From the NCBI GenBank assembly GCA_946803585.1, contig CAMPEQ010000009.1:1-60058 (forward strand): a stretch of DNA of 60,058 nucleotides, written 5' to 3'. The number at the start of each line of letters is the position of its first letter. Within the stretch, counting starts at the first letter, position 1. This document shows positions 59,073 through 60,058 of the stretch, in pieces. The position numbers and the translations under genes are program-made. Source of the stretch: an uncultured Actinomycetes bacterium. Lineage in GTDB: Bacteria > Actinomycetota > Actinomycetes > S36-B12 > UBA10799. The notes beneath the pieces are model-generated. The model was not told the origin of the DNA. It searched no databases and was given only the letters and a program-made list of their open reading frames with translations.

Positions 59073-60058
59073 TCACTTCCGAACTAGGAAGATCTGCTGG
59101 CTCTTGTAGGCCTTGAGCTTTGCAGTTCCCTTGGCCTTGTACTTGACCTTTAGGTAGAACTTCTTGCCGAAGGTCTTGACCTTGACCTTGCCGTTCTTCT
59201 TAGTGATCTTCTTGAAGTAGCGCAGGTCACCACGGGCGTCGTACGCGCCGCGAGTGCTCTTGGAGAGCTTGACCTTAACCTGCTTACCGGCACTGGTCTT
59301 TGACTTCTTGGCCTTCTTCAGAACCCGGGTAAGACCCTTGAACTTGATCTCTTCGGGGAATGGAGCGTTGAAGGTCTGAACAGCTTTCGGCTCAGTCTCA
59401 AAGGACTGCGGGCTTTGGCTGCTGGTGGTTGTCCCAGATTGAGTCGCGCTCACTGTGAAGTAGTACGCAGTGTTTGCTTTCAATCCAGTGAACGGGCAAG
59501 TTACGGCAGTAAGGGCTGCGAACGGGGCAGTCTCTGCAACAGCAACGTTCGTTGAACCGCTCATATTCGCGGACTTCGAGATGGAGCAAAACGCCGCTGT
59601 GACGTCCGAACCATCGCCGCCGCTTGGATAGACGGTGCCGTTACCGGTAGCGGAGGTAATCCCAACCCCGGTCGCAGGTCCATCGCTAACGACTACAGTC
59701 GCGCCCAAAATGTCGAGCTCGAAGCTCGCTGAGGTCTCGAGTCCCGTTGTATCGGTGACAGTGAAGCCAAGCGTTGCGTCAGAGGTAGCCGATGGCGTCC
59801 CGCCAAATACTCCGTTGGCAAAGGTCACTCCAGCTGGGAGCGTTCCCGAGTCATGAGTCCAGGTGTATGGACCTGTTCCACCAGTTGCGGTAAGTGTTGC
59901 CGAATACAGTGAACCCACCCGGCCGTCAGGTAGACCCGTATTGGTGATGTCGAGGTAGTCGAATGAGACTGCCCCATCATCACTCGAAGTGCCGCTGTAG
60001 GAGACGTTGGTCGCGCTCGGTGCGACGTACGCGTTTCCCCCGCCGCCGCCGCCTGAGC
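59073..60058 (-). CDS. Glycine-rich / Ig-like secreted protein, 5' end cut by window edge
   Basis: The frame is open across the right edge; 328 codons are visible before the stop at 59073. The first residues are the end of a poly-Gly domain ('SGGGGGGNAYVAPSATNVSY'), the same family as the gene at the left edge. Next come a putative Ig (He_PIG) domain ('LPDGRVGSLYSATLTATGGT', 'PAGVTFANGVFGGTPSA') at about 40-120, an Fn3-like repeat ('GLKANTAYYFTVSATQSGTT') and a Lys-rich C-terminal domain of about 95 residues with 'FYLKVKYKAKGTAKLKAYKS'. It ends 'IFLVRK' without a membrane anchor or sortase motif. A GTG at 59918 lies inside the Ig domain and is not the start. A surface or matrix role is inferred. 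Confidence 0.8.
   Translation of the reverse strand, partial: SGGGGGGNAYVAPSATNVSYSGTSSDDGAVSFDYLDITNTGLPDGRVGSLYSATLTATGGTGPYTWTHDSGTLPAGVTFANGVFGGTPSATSDATLGFTVTDTTGLETSASFELDILGATVVVSDGPATGVGITSATGNGTVYPSGGDGSDVTAAFCSISKSANMSGSTNVAVAETAPFAALTAVTCPFTGLKANTAYYFTVSATQSGTTTSSQSPQSFETEPKAVQTFNAPFPEEIKFKGLTRVLKKAKKSKTSAGKQVKVKLSKSTRGAYDARGDLRYFKKITKKNGKVKVKTFGKKFYLKVKYKAKGTAKLKAYKSQQIFLVRK

Overview
The window looks like chromosomal DNA of an actinobacterium (class Actinomycetes), roughly 60% G+C by eye, with frequent GTG/TTG starts and many TAG stops. The lineage evidence is content and gene order: DUF3027 with DUF2530, an XPB-type helicase beside its Helicase_C_3 partner, a mycobacterial-type serC, IdeR/DtxR with every metal ligand, a 6C-type small RNA, and the run FmdB/Ruc - 5-FTHF cyclo-ligase - galU - glp (MoeA-like) - rimJ - glpR/sepX - tRNA-Ala. 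I cannot place it to genus; no mycolate-specific genes are visible.

Layout. 1-10.5 kb: surface and signalling. It holds the 5' part of a glycine-rich secreted protein (cut by the left edge), a response regulator/histidine kinase pair, a GNAT remnant, a GAP-family membrane protein, an AI-2E-family membrane protein, a 960-residue secreted propeller/ASH/Fn3 protein and a YceI-like protein. 10.5-21 kb: conserved actinobacterial core: cold-shock protein, 2TM protein, Helicase_C_3 + XPB, DUF2771-like/DUF3027/DUF2530, two exported proteins, serC, citrate synthase. 21-26.4 kb: Lys-rich RHH protein + ParA + photolyase + IdeR, then a divergent NlpC/P60 hydrolase. 26.4-42.3 kb: more variable metabolism: an MFS exporter, an SDR, a BfaA/BfaB-like pair for 10-methyl-branched fatty acids, an anchored esterase, VKOR, FUSC, a decayed DUF559 gene, rsgA, DUF2461, NAD(P)-binding proteins, tRNA-Arg(CCT), a GAF-GGDEF cyclase and a second SDR. 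42.3-47.6 kb: an MMPL transporter coupled to an xxxLxxG-repeat partner, then FKBP. 47.6-58.3 kb: 6C RNA, an unknown membrane/acidic protein pair, mscL, a SAF protein, FmdB/Ruc, an ABC exporter, two crcB genes, then the galU-glp-rimJ-glpR module and tRNA-Ala(CGC). 58.4-60 kb: a zinc-ribbon protein and the 3' part of another glycine-rich/Ig/basic-tail secreted protein.

How the genes work together. Several sets are translationally coupled: RR-HK, Helicase_C_3-XPB, ParA-RHH, MMPL-partner, the ABC pair, glp-rimJ. The most informative results are: a MoeA-like protein that has lost its molybdenum-cofactor motifs and sits with GlpR, which reads as a cell-division module; a two-gene branched-fatty-acid pathway; a 6C RNA in the 441-bp gap after FKBP; a ParA ATPase with an unusual Lys-rich RHH partner; and a shared basic C-terminal motif on two large exported proteins.
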